A stretch of 64,000 nucleotides of DNA from Lithobates sylvaticus (lineage: Eukaryota; Chordata; Amphibia; Anura; Ranidae). Every line of letters begins with the position of its first letter. The stretch's first letter is position 1. The translations under genes were made by a program, and so were the position numbers. The notes beneath the pieces are model-generated. The model had not been told where the DNA came from and did no database searches. It saw only the letters and a list, made by a program, of their open reading frames with translations. The stretch is taken from NCBI GenBank assembly GCA_028564925.1, contig CM053032.1, positions 118,263,490-118,327,489 on the forward strand, read 5' to 3'. Of this stretch, positions 44,563 through 55,170 are shown in pieces.

Positions 44563-45911
44563 AAATGATATCTGGAATGAGACTAATACGAGTAAAGATG
44601 TTGGATACATAGGAGATGCTGGTTGGGGGTCAGATACAGTATAGTAACCCCCAGAGCCAGTAACTACTTACTGAGGTTGTGTGTGTCAATGGCATGAAGG
44701 CAAGGCCCCATAAGGCATCCAAGAGTATCCCCAACAGGGAGCCGTGGTGGGCCATCTCGTGGGGATGGGCAACCACACGGGTGGACAAGGCGACAAGACA
44801 GGCAATGCTGTGGGAAAGTGAGAATGGTTAAACCAAGGGAGTGATTGCAGGTGGGTGTGGGGAAAGTGGGTGTGGGGAAAGTGAGGAGATGGGGTCAGAG
44901 CCAAAATAGTGGAGGGGGGGTAAGAAACAAAACAAGCCACCCATTAGACCAACACACGTGTGCAGGGTGAGGGGTGCAGTGAGGAAGTGCCGATTCAAAG
45001 AGAAACCAGGATAAATAAACCAAGAGAAAGACCAAGAAACGTGGTGAGAGTGTGAGTGTTACCTTGTGGGAAGGGAGAACCGACCGGATCAGAAGGGACC
45101 TTGATGTCTGGTGAATGAATCGCCTCGAGTGCCAAAGACACCCGGGAGGGAACGCCCATAAATAACCCAACGCGGGACAGCCCACCAACGTCATGCCGCA
45201 AGGCTCAGGGAGGAGCGCCGTGAGCCGGACAACCACTCCGACCCGCTGGCACATTGAAACCTCCCTGAGCCCACGAATATGGAATCACTGTATGCAGAGC
45301 GGCGCCGGAGGGCATCGCATAGCATATGCAATGTGAGGTGCATGACGTTGACGTGCTGTGACGCTATGTCCACCCCCCGGATGTGGGGGAAGCGGGGGGT
45401 GGGGGAGGCCCGTCAGGTGCGTCACAGCTCCCAGACACGGGGAAAACAAGCAGAAAGCCAGGCGGCCAACCAGCATGCCACTGCAATAGCAACAACCCAG
45501 TGAATCAATCTAGTCTGAAAAAAAAAAAAATTATATTATTGTAATAAATGGGAATTGATGATTAACAGAATTAATAGAAAATATATAATGATAATAAAAA
45601 TAATAGTTAATTCATCGATAACAACAGGAAAGGCAAAACATAGGTCAAGGGGATTTTTATTTAGGGACTTTAAGGAAGCCATGGCCGGTAGGTCACGTAT
45701 TTCCATCCCTAGGGACTTTAATTGAAACCCTGGCCCGTTTGGGGATACTCTCGGATGCCTTATGGGGCCCTGCCTTCATGCCATTGACACACACAATCTC
45801 AGTAAGTAGTTACTGGCTCTGGGGGTTACTATACTGTATCTCACCCCCAACCAGCATCTCCTATGTATCCAACATCTTTACTCATATTAGTCTCATTCCA
45901 GATATCATTTT

Positions 45912-45950
45912 CTCCAGATGAGTGGCAATTAAGCCACGAAACACGTAGAG
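45912..45950 (+). ncRNA. Hammerhead ribozyme motif, right arm
   Basis: Stem I CTC pairs with GAG. The box is CAGATGA (45915-45921, one change from CUGANGA). Stem II GTGGC pairs with GCCAC around AATTAA. GAAA is intact (45938-45941), followed by CACG and TA. Its one core difference is at a different position from that of the left-arm copy, so the shared ancestor very likely had a full consensus hammerhead. Confidence 0.6.
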
Positions 45951-46607
45951 CTACTGGACGCAGTATCATTACTTATTTTACCTATACCTTTTTCAAGTTT
46001 TATGGAATACCTACCCTTTCAGGTCATTAAGGCCATAGGCCCCGCAGGCAACAATTTGTATTATGGTTTTATAGTAATCTTTGTGGTGGTGAACTAGGAA
46101 ACTTATTGTGGTCATATCATATCATGAAACTACCATGATATTTGCTATTATCATGTCTATTAAACTACGATTACTACCAGTATTACTTGCATGTCTATAC
46201 TGTATTATCATGTAATATATGTAAGCTAGCATGTACCTTGATATCGCTACTATATTTTCGTATCTGTTTTGTATCCAATAAATTTCCTTAGGTTCACCTT
46301 ATTACTCTTTTGCAGTCATGTGCTTCATTTAAAGTCCCACCCTCCCCTTGCTTAGCCCCTTTTCTTTGAACTCACCCTGTACAGGTTGAGAACCATGAGG
46401 CATATAAAGTATAGTCCATTTTTGACTCCCATAGGTTCTGTGGGTGCATACAGTACCTGGTGCATTGAAAAGGGTACGGTCCAGAGGAACGCTCTTGGGT
46501 CTCATCCTCGGACGTACATGCCCCTGCCCTCCTTCATGATTTCCATAGACGTTTTCCACTCAAGCCTGGTGGTCCTCCGAGGGGGAGGGGTCATTGAGGA
46601 GGGGGTA

Positions 46608-47783
46608 CTGTTAGGGCTGAGCTCAGCCTTTCCTTCTCTGAGCTGGCCACTCAGCTGTCGGCTAATTGCCAGCTCGTATCGCTCCACAGTGACTCACCTG
46701 TTGATGATATCCTGCTCGTCAGTCCTGCCTACTTAAGCCGTCTAGCCCAGATGATCTCTGCCTTCGCCTTGGTCACATATCTAGAGTCGTTCTCCTGTGT
46801 TCCTGTTAAAGTCTTGCTTGGCTGACATTCCTTCTGGCTCCAGATCCTGCTTGCTGTTCTACTACGCTCATCTCTGGCTGTCAGGTCACCTGAGACCAGG
46901 TGCACTCAGTAGCAGTTGGAAGTGCACCGCTAGGTAGTGGACCTTAGGACTGACTGCTGCGGATTGTACCCAGGGAGATTCAGGACACAGGTCTACTGGA
47001 TCACTAGCACAGATCCCAGTGGGAGCTAGAGCATAGATTCCCCAGGGCGCGGAGTCTAAGAGCCAGCAGGTGTTCGCCAGAGCCTCTAGTGGTGAGGATG
47101 GACTTCGCTGCAGTCTGGCTCCAGGTCGCGGCCCCCGGGGTCTCACAGCTCACGCTCACAGTAGACTACAGGAGAAGGAAGCAGCAGGCTGGAACGACAA
47201 GGATAGTAAGGGGATAAGGCAGAGGCCAGGGTAACTAGCAGACAGGAACAACAGAGTACACGCCAAAGGTTCAGGGTCACAGGCAGACAGGGATGGTCGG
47301 GGACATGCCAAAGGGTCAAGGTCACAAGCAGACAGGAATCGTTGAGAACACGCCAAGGTCGGTAACGGAGACAAACATAGAGCACACGGCAAACAGGAAC
47401 CAGGAAGCCGAACACACCATGGAAACACAATGGTTGATCAGCACCACTGGCTTGCAGTGCACAGGTTAATATATGTCTCCCTGATAGGGCCTGGGGTGGA
47501 GCCATGCTTAGAGGAGAGGTTATAAAAACCACCAGGTGAGAGTGGCTGGCCTCTTAGTCTGAACACATGAGGAGAGGTAAGCAAACAGGGGAAGATTACT
47601 GCTTAACCATGACACTCGCTCACTGACGTTTTGGCTTGTTTGACTATCCGTTCCAGTTCCTGAACTCTGGCTATGTTTTGACCACGTTTACTCTGTTTAC
47701 CTTTTTTATTATTATTATTATTATTAATAAACAAGTGAGATTTAACTGTACTTCTGTCTCAGTCCGATTCATGGTTTCTGACA
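46608..47783 (+). repeat. Gypsy 3' LTR, interrupted by a solo LTR
   Basis: Starts TGTTAGGGCT at 46608 and ends TTTCTGACA at 47783, next to CAGTT. The two LTR portions (46608-46880 and 47613-47783) align with the 5' LTR. Confidence 0.9.
46881..47612. mobile_element. Solo LTR (Gypsy-like) inside the 3' LTR
   Basis: 732 bp with TGTCAGGT..CCATGACA ends, flanked by ctggc and ctcgc, a 5-bp duplication with one mismatch. It has imperfect tandem agcagacaggaa/aaggtcaca units. No internal coding region. Confidence 0.75.
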
Positions 47784-49690
47784 CAGTTCATGTCTGGTTT
47801 TTAAAGTAGCATTTTTAAAAGCTCGCTTAAGGGACTTAATAGATTACCCATGAGCTAGGAGTCTCACCCTCAGTTTGTCTGCTTGCTCTTTAAATGTATT
47901 ATCATTTGAGCAGTTTCATCTAATACGAAGATACTGGCCAAAGGGGATGGATTTAACCAGACTACTGGGATGGAAGCTAGTGCCATGTAAAATGCCATTA
48001 CCGGCAGTTGGTTTACGATAAAGGCTACTGGACATGAAACCGTCTTGGTCAATATGGATATAGACCTCTAGAAACTCAATTTTGGCTGGATCACAGGACA
48101 TGGTGGAACTAAGATTGAAGGTATTGCTATTTAGACACTGCACAAAAGTATGTAGCAACTCATCGGAGCCACTCCAAACCGTGAAAATGTTGATGTAACA
48201 AAACCACATGATCAAGGAATGGAGCCAGATCAGAGGTATTGATCATACGTACCTACTCCCCCAGGTACAGATTGGCATAATATGGGACACAGCAAGTCCC
48301 CATCACTACGCCCTGTACCTGGAGGAAGTGGGAACCATTGAAAGTAAAGTAATTGTGACGCAAAACAAAATCAAGTGCGTCAATAATGGTCATTGAATTT
48401 ACGTTCAAAACTACTTTTCTCAGATAAAACTTGTCGAATGCACGCCAAACCCTTATCATTTGGAATAGAGCTATATAACGCTTCGACATTGATGGCTGCA
48501 AGAATCACACCACTTGAGACCTGCAGACCATCAATGTTTTGGAGAAGATGAATTGTGTCCTGTATATAACTAGGGATACCTAAAACATGGGGGCGTAAAT
48601 AGCCATTGACAAGCTTGCTCAGGTTTTCAGTCAGAGACCCATTGCACGATATAATGGGCCATCCCGATGGATACTTTTGTGCAGTTTGGGAAGTGAATAA
48701 ATAGTATGTGTGCGTGGAAAAGGAGTGCGGATGAATTCCCATTCGTCTTTAGAAATTAGCATGTGGTAAAAAGCTAAGTCTACAAGTTGGTAAAATTCCT
48801 GCTGGAACTTGTCAATTTTGGTTGTAGTAACACGGGAGTACCAGGATTTATTACTCAGAATTTTGTTACACATATGAATGTATTGGTCATTATCAAGAAC
48901 CTCTATATTGCCCCCCTTATCGGAGGGCTTTATAGTGATTGTGGAATTGGTGGATAGATTGTGTAACATCTGTTGTTCTTCCACAGAAAGTTTAGAAGCC
49001 TGATCATGTTTCATTTTGATATTCTTGATTTCATTAGTAGTAAGCTTAACAAATGCTAGAACATTCGAGTTAAGCCCCAATGCCGGAAATGTATTTGACT
49101 TTTTTTTGACAATGGGCATACTAATAGAGCTGGTTGAGAAGCTGGTTTGATCAAGCTATTGCAATAACTGTTCCAGATCTATATGATCAATAAGATCAGG
49201 ATTGGGGTAATTTTCCTCTAGAAGTGCAATAAGATTATCAATTGCTTGCATTTCCTGTGGTTTAAGTTGTGTTCCCTCTTTGATAGTTTTAAAGTAAAGC
49301 TGTTTAAGAATAATTTTTCTTGCAAAAAGTTGTATGTTCTTTATCGCCTCAAACTTATCAATGTCCTCATTTGGACAAAAGCTAAGGCCCTTAGTAAGTA
49401 TGTGTTTTTCAATATCATTAAGCGGATATTGTGATAAATTAACGACATTACGTGAAACAACCTGTTCGGATGATAGCCTAGATGTACTTGGTACATGGGC
49501 GCTCCGTGCTGTGGGAGGTTGCTTCTGACCTGGCACAAAAAAAATACCTTGTGTGGGATTAGAGTGCTATGAGCAAGCACTCCTGGTAGTGTGAAACGCG
49601 TTAGAAATTTTTGCTTTGCTCTGACCCACATTTGTGTGATTTTGTTTCACAAATAAAAGGCATTGGAATTTATTTTGGAGTGCGGCCGTC
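47784..49690 (-). mobile_element. Penelope-like element, 5' part with reverse transcriptase
   Basis: Minus-strand Penelope-type element (Neptune/Penelope group). The N-terminal region is at 49156-49536 (ILTKGLSFCPNEDIDKFEAI, LFARKIILKQLYFK). RT pieces follow at 48631-49119 (TITIKPSDKGGNIEVLD, TIYSLPKLHK), 48380-48742 (RPHVLGIPSYIQDT, VILAAINVEALYSSIPND), 48253-48501 (NYFTFNGSHFLQVQG, VMGTCCVPYYANLYLG) and 47916-48215 (KIEFLEVYIHIDQDG). Frames change between pieces. The endonuclease end is on the far side of the Gypsy insert (36950-37491). Penelope elements are a distinct class of retroelement whose flanking repeats are known to carry hammerhead ribozymes. The 5' boundary is approximate. Confidence 0.9.
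49566..49604 (+). ncRNA. Degenerate hammerhead-like motif beside the Penelope RT
   Basis: CTATGAG stands in place of CUGAUGA. Stem II CACT pairs with AGTG (an outer G-U is possible). GAAA, CGCG and TT follow. An AATAAAAGG signal lies about 50 bp downstream. It is opposite in strand to the Penelope frame, so it either belongs to another insertion or marks a head-to-head junction. Confidence 0.35.
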
Positions 49691-50843
49691 CAGAGTCTTT
49701 AAATCTATAGTCATTGGGATTAGAGGGTAGTGATTTCCGTGAGATACCCGGGATATTGGAAAGTGAGGCTGTCACGTGTTAGAGATAGAGGTAAGAGAAC
49801 TGTCACCTGTAGGGTTACCTGACACCATGTGCATACTAAGATCACCAACATGTCCCGGATGCGTACACCCAGGCCTTAGAGACACTGACACTGTTACAGT
49901 GCGAACAATGCTGGATCTTTAGACTCAATGCCACTACATTCCCTGGTCTGAACGAGACAATATCTTACAAGCCTTTTTTGGAAAGATTTGTCTCGGGGGG
50001 GAAGAGGGGGGTCCAGAAAACAACTAGCTTCCATAGCTAATCCGTTCTGACTCATCCATCAATTTATCAGCCCCTTACACGTATATTTTTTGCAACAATC
50101 GCCTGCAATACATTTTGCCATCATATCCGGTACTGGGTTGTTAGTTTACCAATGTTTTACTTAAATAAAAAGTAAAATAAAATAAAAAGTCTTGGATAAT
50201 GTATATTGTCATTATTGTATGGCTTGGTCTCCATATGAATTACATGTGTCAATTGCCATTAAATCTTAAAAATTCTGTACTTTACTTTTCATTCCTTGTT
50301 TCCTTCTGGGCATCTATTGTGGGTATTTTGGGCTTTTCATTCTAGCATATGCCCATTCATTTTAGCCACATCTGTTCTCAGTCCTGATGGCTGCTCTTTA
50401 ACCTTTACAGCTTCGTCCATGTTTTTCCATAGCACAGCCGAGCCCTTTCTCTTCCCTCTGTGTTCTGTTGTTTTGTTCCCCCAGCTGGTGCACCCAAGTA
50501 CGGAGGCTTGTTTGGGCTCTGGGGCGTGGTTTGCCTCTGTGCGCCTTCCACCCTGTGTGCGGAATCGGGCTTTGGTGCGTTATCGGGTCCGGCGTCTGCT
50601 CGTGATGGTGTCGTTCGAGTCAGTTTCTCGTGATGATGTGGTTTGCGGGAGGCGCCGTGACCCAGCGTCATCATGTTTGGATGCACCAATGTCGGCGGCA
50701 TGACACGAGGAACTGCTAAATTTATAATATCCACAAGGTATGTGATACTTCTCCGTTGCTTGGGGCCTACTAACTTTCAATATTCTATATATGGGATAAC
50801 TCTTCTTACTCCAGGTACTATATAAATATATCATTCTTGATTT
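49691..50843. other. Unassigned intronic sequence
   Basis: No named repeat and no supported gene. The overlapping frames at 50296-50870 lie on both strands and have no family features. Confidence 0.4.
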
Positions 50844-50884
50844 TAGGTTGAGGAAGGAGGAGAGACACATGAAGCGCCAACCTG
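50844..50884 (+). ncRNA. Degenerate hammerhead-like motif
   Basis: AGG, TTGAGGA (consensus CUGANGA with the first base changed), a weak stem II, GAAG, CGCC, AA, and CCT closing with AGG. Probably a decayed relative of the other motifs. Confidence 0.3.
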
Positions 50885-51149
50885 AGTGTAGTATATTAGA
50901 TACGATTTATTAGCAAAGTAAGTAATGCACTTACAGGAAATAACATAAAAACAGGCTCATCTGTAAATGGTGGTGTCTGCAGGTGTAGATCAGCATCCAA
51001 AATGAGCATCCACGGATCTGGCAGATGACTGGAGGAGCCTCAATCTGTCCTGTGGCCAACAGGATGTCGGTCTGGGCCGCCGTGGAGTGCAGGGAGTACA
51101 GGGAGATGACGTCACCAGGAAGCAGAGAGACACCAGGGGAGAAACAACT

Positions 51150-51345
51150 GGATAACTGTACTTTTTTTGCAAAAATATCAAATCTTTACATTTCCAATCT
51201 AGAGTCACTTACTTTTTTTGTCTAAATCCATGTTCCCAGACATTTCCATTAGTAATGTCTTCTTCCTGATCAGACTTTAGGTCATGACACAGAAAGGAGT
51301 TGACCACAGCTGATCTCATTAGCACACACCCTGCATCGTCCACCC
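51150..51345 (-). repeat. Frog interspersed repeat, copy 1
   Basis: Reverse complement of 56390-56600. Shared text includes gcagggtgtgtgctaatgag, gtctgatcaggaagaagaca and gtaagtgactctaga. No coding capacity. Confidence 0.75.
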
Positions 51346-52189
51346 TCCCATTCCCAGGTGCACGTTTTTTTTAAAGAAATGCAATCAGTGAACACCCTTC
51401 TTACTTAATACACAATAAATAATCAGATTGCTAACGGTACAGTGTACGGTGTTAACGGTACACCAAACACAGAAGCAAACGCACATTTTGCCATGTGAAA
51501 AAACGAGGGGCAAATGCTTCAAAACGCACAGTAAAAAAAACACACAAAACGCCAAAATGTCCCATTAACCACATGTAGTGCAGCCAATTTAAATCAACAG
51601 GCTGCCCTATGGGTGTCACAGGAAAAATGAGACACAAAATGTGTGCTCCCACAATGCTATATGTGAATGGGTAACAAAAAACTGTCACTGTAGAGAAGTG
51701 ACGAAAAAGTGAGGCTCTCTGATAGACAAAACATCAATGTCAGTAGAAAACACTTTTAATTAAGTAATACAAAAAAATGTGCGGTACAATAAAAGCTGAA
51801 AACACGTTGAAGGGCAGGATCTACAAACCACTGTCATGGGTTGATAAAATGTGTTTGACTGAGTATATGACCACAGTCTACACAGGTACAGACATGGGGA
51901 GAAGAAAAACATATAAACATGAATAACAAGATGTAACAAAAAAGGCGCCCGGACGCCGGTAAAGTCAGTGACAGTTCACATTGGTGTTTAAATTGTGCTC
52001 CAATGGATCCAAACCGGATCAAAATACAACCGTCACTGAATTTCCTGGGGGCTCGAGCCAATTGTGTAGGAGATGGATAGGTGAATTAACTGTGGAGCAG
52101 TTAGAGCTATTGGAAAAAATGATGAAATAATCATGTATAAGGATGCAAAAAGAAAATTGTACTGCAATAAGTCCCATCTAGTATAGAAG
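51346..52189. other. Unassigned intronic sequence
   Basis: AT-rich, with an A-rich tract near 51530. I recognise no gene. Confidence 0.4.
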
Positions 52190-52445
52190 AAAACGGAAAA
52201 TTGTATACTCACTTTTCCGTAATTTTCCTTTCCTGACGCACCCCATGGCAGCACACACATTGGGTTGTGACTCTGCCTCCACACCCTGATAGGACTGGTT
52301 AGCTATAAGATTCGAAGAGGAGTCCACCGTTGCATTCTCAGTATGGGTTCTGTGTGCTGCCATGGGGTGCGTCAGGAAAGGAAAATTACGGAAAGGTGAG
52401 TATACAATTTTCCGTTTTCCTGACGCACCATGGCAGCACACACAT
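52190..52445. repeat. DIRS terminal and internal complementary repeats
   Basis: The terminal block occurs at about 52192-52265. It returns inverted at about 52348-52410, and directly again at about 52405-52448. Confidence 0.8.
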
Positions 52446-52496
52446 TGGGAAATAACTCGCTACATGGGTGGGTGCTTGCAAAAAAGATTTATTAAC

Positions 52497-53276
52497 TTAA
52501 GTACAAAGTATGGATGAGTTAATTTGGATGATTGATTTTCCGAACTCGGCTGTGGTTAACTGAGCCAGGTCTATACGGTAGTGAGCCATGAAGGTGGCCT
52601 TTGAGGTCCAGGTTGCTGCCCTGCAAATAGTCTCTGAAAACACTTTACAATATGCCGCCCAGGAGGTCGCTACTGCTCTTGTCGAGTGGGCTCTCAATCC
52701 TTCTGGTATCGGAAGAAGTTGAACGCAGTATGCTTTCCTTATGACTTTAACCAGCCAAGATGCTATCGTTCTTGAGGATGCTGCCTGGCCTTTTTTTGTG
52801 CCATGTGGTATGACCAGGAGGCGTTCGGTTTTTCTAAATGTGCGAGTAATCTCCAGGTAGGTGGAGATGACTGACTTAACGTCTAAGGGATGAGGGTTCC
52901 CCTCACTGCTAAGAAATTCTGGAAGATTGATTTCCGATTTAAAGTGGAAGGTAGTCGCCACCTTGGGCACAAACTGATCTGAGGATCTGAGGATGACTCT
53001 GTCTGGGTAAAAAAACAGGTGCGGTTCTTTAATTAGCAGGGCCTGCAATTCCGAGACCCTCTTGGCCGACGTTATTGCCAGTAGGAAAGATAATTTTAGA
53101 GTTAAGTCCCATAGGGATACTGAATCCAGAGGAAAGAATGGTTCATTTGAAAGGGCTTCCAACACGATTGGTAGATCCCAGGTCGGGAAGATTGGTTTCC
53201 TGGGAGGCTTAATCTTCAGGCATGCTCTCTGAAATTGGATTACTAGAGGATTTGAGGCCCATTTGACTCCTGTCAT
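52497..53276 (-). CDS. DIRS tyrosine recombinase frame (259 aa)
   Basis: Open frame carrying a phage-integrase-type catalytic domain. An Arg-containing SAKRVSELQAL motif (first catalytic Arg) comes at about residue 75. The HSTRAVATSWA box (His-x-x-Arg type) is at about residue 200, and HYRID (probable nucleophile Tyr) at about residue 233. Such enzymes integrate the circular DIRS copy without target duplication. Fossil element part; the frame as seen is open. Confidence 0.85.
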   Translation of the reverse strand: MTGVKWASNPLVIQFQRACLKIKPPRKPIFPTWDLPIVLEALSNEPFFPLDSVSLWDLTLKLSFLLAITSAKRVSELQALLIKEPHLFFYPDRVILRSSDQFVPKVATTFHFKSEINLPEFLSSEGNPHPLDVKSVISTYLEITRTFRKTERLLVIPHGTKKGQAASSRTIASWLVKVIRKAYCVQLLPIPEGLRAHSTRAVATSWAAYCKVFSETICRAATWTSKATFMAHYRIDLAQLTTAEFGKSIIQINSSILCT

Positions 53277-53310
53277 TGCGGACAGAGCAGAAACTTGGAC
53301 CTTTAAGGTG

Positions 53311-55170
53311 CTAGAGCTTAGCCCCTTCTCCAGGCCTAGCTGCAGGAATTCTAAAACCTGAGAAACTGATGGGGATATTGGGTCCCAAGACTGCTGATGA
53401 GAAAAAGTAGAGAATTTTTCCCAGATTTAACTGTATACGTTGTTGGTTGATCTTTTTCTGGCTTGCTGTAGTGTAGATATTACTCTGAACACCCCTTATC
53501 CAACAACCTCTCCCTCTCAACCTCCAAGCCGTTAGATGAAGCTGTTCTGGGGATGGATGTAGGAACTGTCCCTGCGAGAGTAGGTCCGGGTACAGTGGAA
53601 GCGGAAGTGGCTCTTCAGTGTTTAGTTGCAGGATGGTCGCAAACCAAGGCCTCCTCGGCCAGAATGGCAATACCGCCACTACAGTGGACGATGAGCTCCT
53701 CAATCTGGCCAGAAATCTGGCTATTAGGGGAACCGGAGGGAATATGTACCCTAGCTGAAATTCCCAAGGATGGTGCAGACAGTCGATCCCTGTTGCTGTT
53801 GGGTAGGCTGTTCTCGCTAGGAAGCAGGGACATTTGTTGTTCTCTGGCGTTGCCGCTAAATCTATGTCTGGCGTTCCCCACCTGCGTGTGAGAAGAGCAA
53901 AGGCCTGGTGACTGAGGGACCACTCGTTGTTTGACACAAACACTCGACTCAGGTCGTCCGCCAGTTGGTTGTGTGCCGCTGGGACGTATATTGCCTTTAG
54001 ATCCGCCAGATGGACCTGTGCCCATTCGAGTATGGGTCGAACCTCCTGCATGAGCTTGTTGCTTCGGGTACCTCCCTGTCTGTGAACATAGTTCACTGCT
54101 ACCGTATTGTCCATTCGCAGAAGGACGCTCTTCCCTGTGAGGAGATGTCCAAAGGTTCGAAGGGTTTGCCAGGCGGCCCTGAGTTCTAGGACATTCGAAA
54201 CTGTGCCCTGCGGTCGGAAGGCCCAACGGCCTTGCGCCCCCTGGTGTTGGTAATGTGCTCCCCACCCATGAAGGCTGGCATCCGTTGTTATTATTTCTGG
54301 TAGTGGGGGTATAATGGGACGTCAACGTGTCAGGTTGCTGATTTGGGTCCACCACTGTGCAGAATTCTTCACCGCTTGAGTGATCACTATTCGCTGATTC
54401 ATCGAATGTCCGTTCCATTGTTTTAGGAATGAGTTCTGGAAAATCCTCAAATTCCACTGGGACCACTGGATCATTAGGAAGGTGGAGGACATCGATCCCA
54501 GGATGCTTAGACACGATCTCATGGATAGGTGATCCGTCACCAGAAGCCTTCCTACTTTGTTGATGAGCGGATGTAGTTTCTCTTAGGGAAGACCCACTGT
54601 GTTGGAATGGGTATCTAGTTCTGGTCCTAGAAAAATCATCTTTTGTGTTGGTACTAGGCTGCTCTTTTTCCAGTTTATTAACCAACCGAACTGTTGGAGT
54701 GTGGAGATTAGCACGGCTCGATGTTGCAAGAGTGTTTCCTGACTGTCGGCTAGGAGGATGATATCGTCTAAATAGTGTAAGACTCTCAGCCCCTTCTCCC
54801 TCAGGTGTGCTATAACTGGAAGTAATACCTTTGTGAAGGTTCTGGGTGCCGTTGAAATCCCGAACGGGAGACTCTGGAATTGGAAATGTTGTTGGCCAAT
54901 GGCGAAGCGCAGGTATTTTTGGAAGGTTTGGTGCACTGGTATGTGTAAATAAGCGTCGGACAAATCGACTGAGAGCATCCAGTCTCCTGCCCCCATTGCC
55001 AGCAGTATGGATTGAAGACTCTCCATCTTGAAGGATTCGACCTGTATTGTTCGATTGAGACGCTTTAGGTCTAACACCGGCCTTAAGTCGCCCGTTTTTT
55101 TTGTGACTAGGAAAAGAGGGGAGTAGAAACCTACTCCCCTCTGCTCCTCCCACCCGATCGCCTCCTTCAC
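53311..55170 (-). pseudogene. DIRS reverse transcriptase-RNase H region
   Basis: Two main open pieces. 54583-55170 reads the RT: GVGFYSPLFLVTKK, GDLRPVLDLKRLNRTI, WMLSVDLSDAYLHIPV, LPFGISTAPRTFTKVL and the catalytic HYLDDIILLA. 53311-54114 reads the RNase H and downstream region (MDNTVAVNYVHRQGG, NQLADDLSRVF, WGTPDIDLAATPEN). Homologous RT sequence is at 1-610 in copy 1. Fossil, broken. Confidence 0.88.

Larger units (their letters stand above)
44106..46372. repeat. Head-to-head inverted pair, arms about 630 bp, spacer 1.0 kb
   Basis: 44106-44732 is the reverse complement of 45741-46372, with about 5-8 percent differences. Each arm reads outward: inner end ggggatactct, a hammerhead motif about 170 bp in, a long AT-rich part, AATAAA (tccaataaatttcc near 46277), then a common end at agttcaaagaaaagggg. 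The spacer 44733-45740 holds GC-rich sequence plus about 88 bp (45650-45737) that repeats 43988-44077 of the Gypsy host. Confidence 0.9.
37492..47783 (+). mobile_element. Gypsy LTR retrotransposon with four later insertions
   Basis: Fossil Gypsy element on the plus strand, inserted into the Penelope-like element with target duplication CAGTT on both sides. The 5' LTR is 37492-37909 (418 bp, TGTCAGGG..CTGACA) and the 3' LTR is 46608-47783, enlarged by a solo LTR. Gag lies at about 37936-38730 and resumes at 40152. Protease, RT and RNase H lie at about 40490-42480, and integrase at about 42250-43915. Inserts are an L2 LINE (38735-40151), a two-repeat element (42480-43084), an inverted-repeat pair (44106-46372) and a solo LTR (46881-47612). 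Broken, with several small breaks beyond the inserts. The LTRs differ at many sites, so it is not recent. Confidence 0.92.

Noticed and set aside
50296-50870. Overlapping frames of 96-135 aa on both strands
   Set aside because: GC-richer non-coding sequence; translations show no conserved motif.
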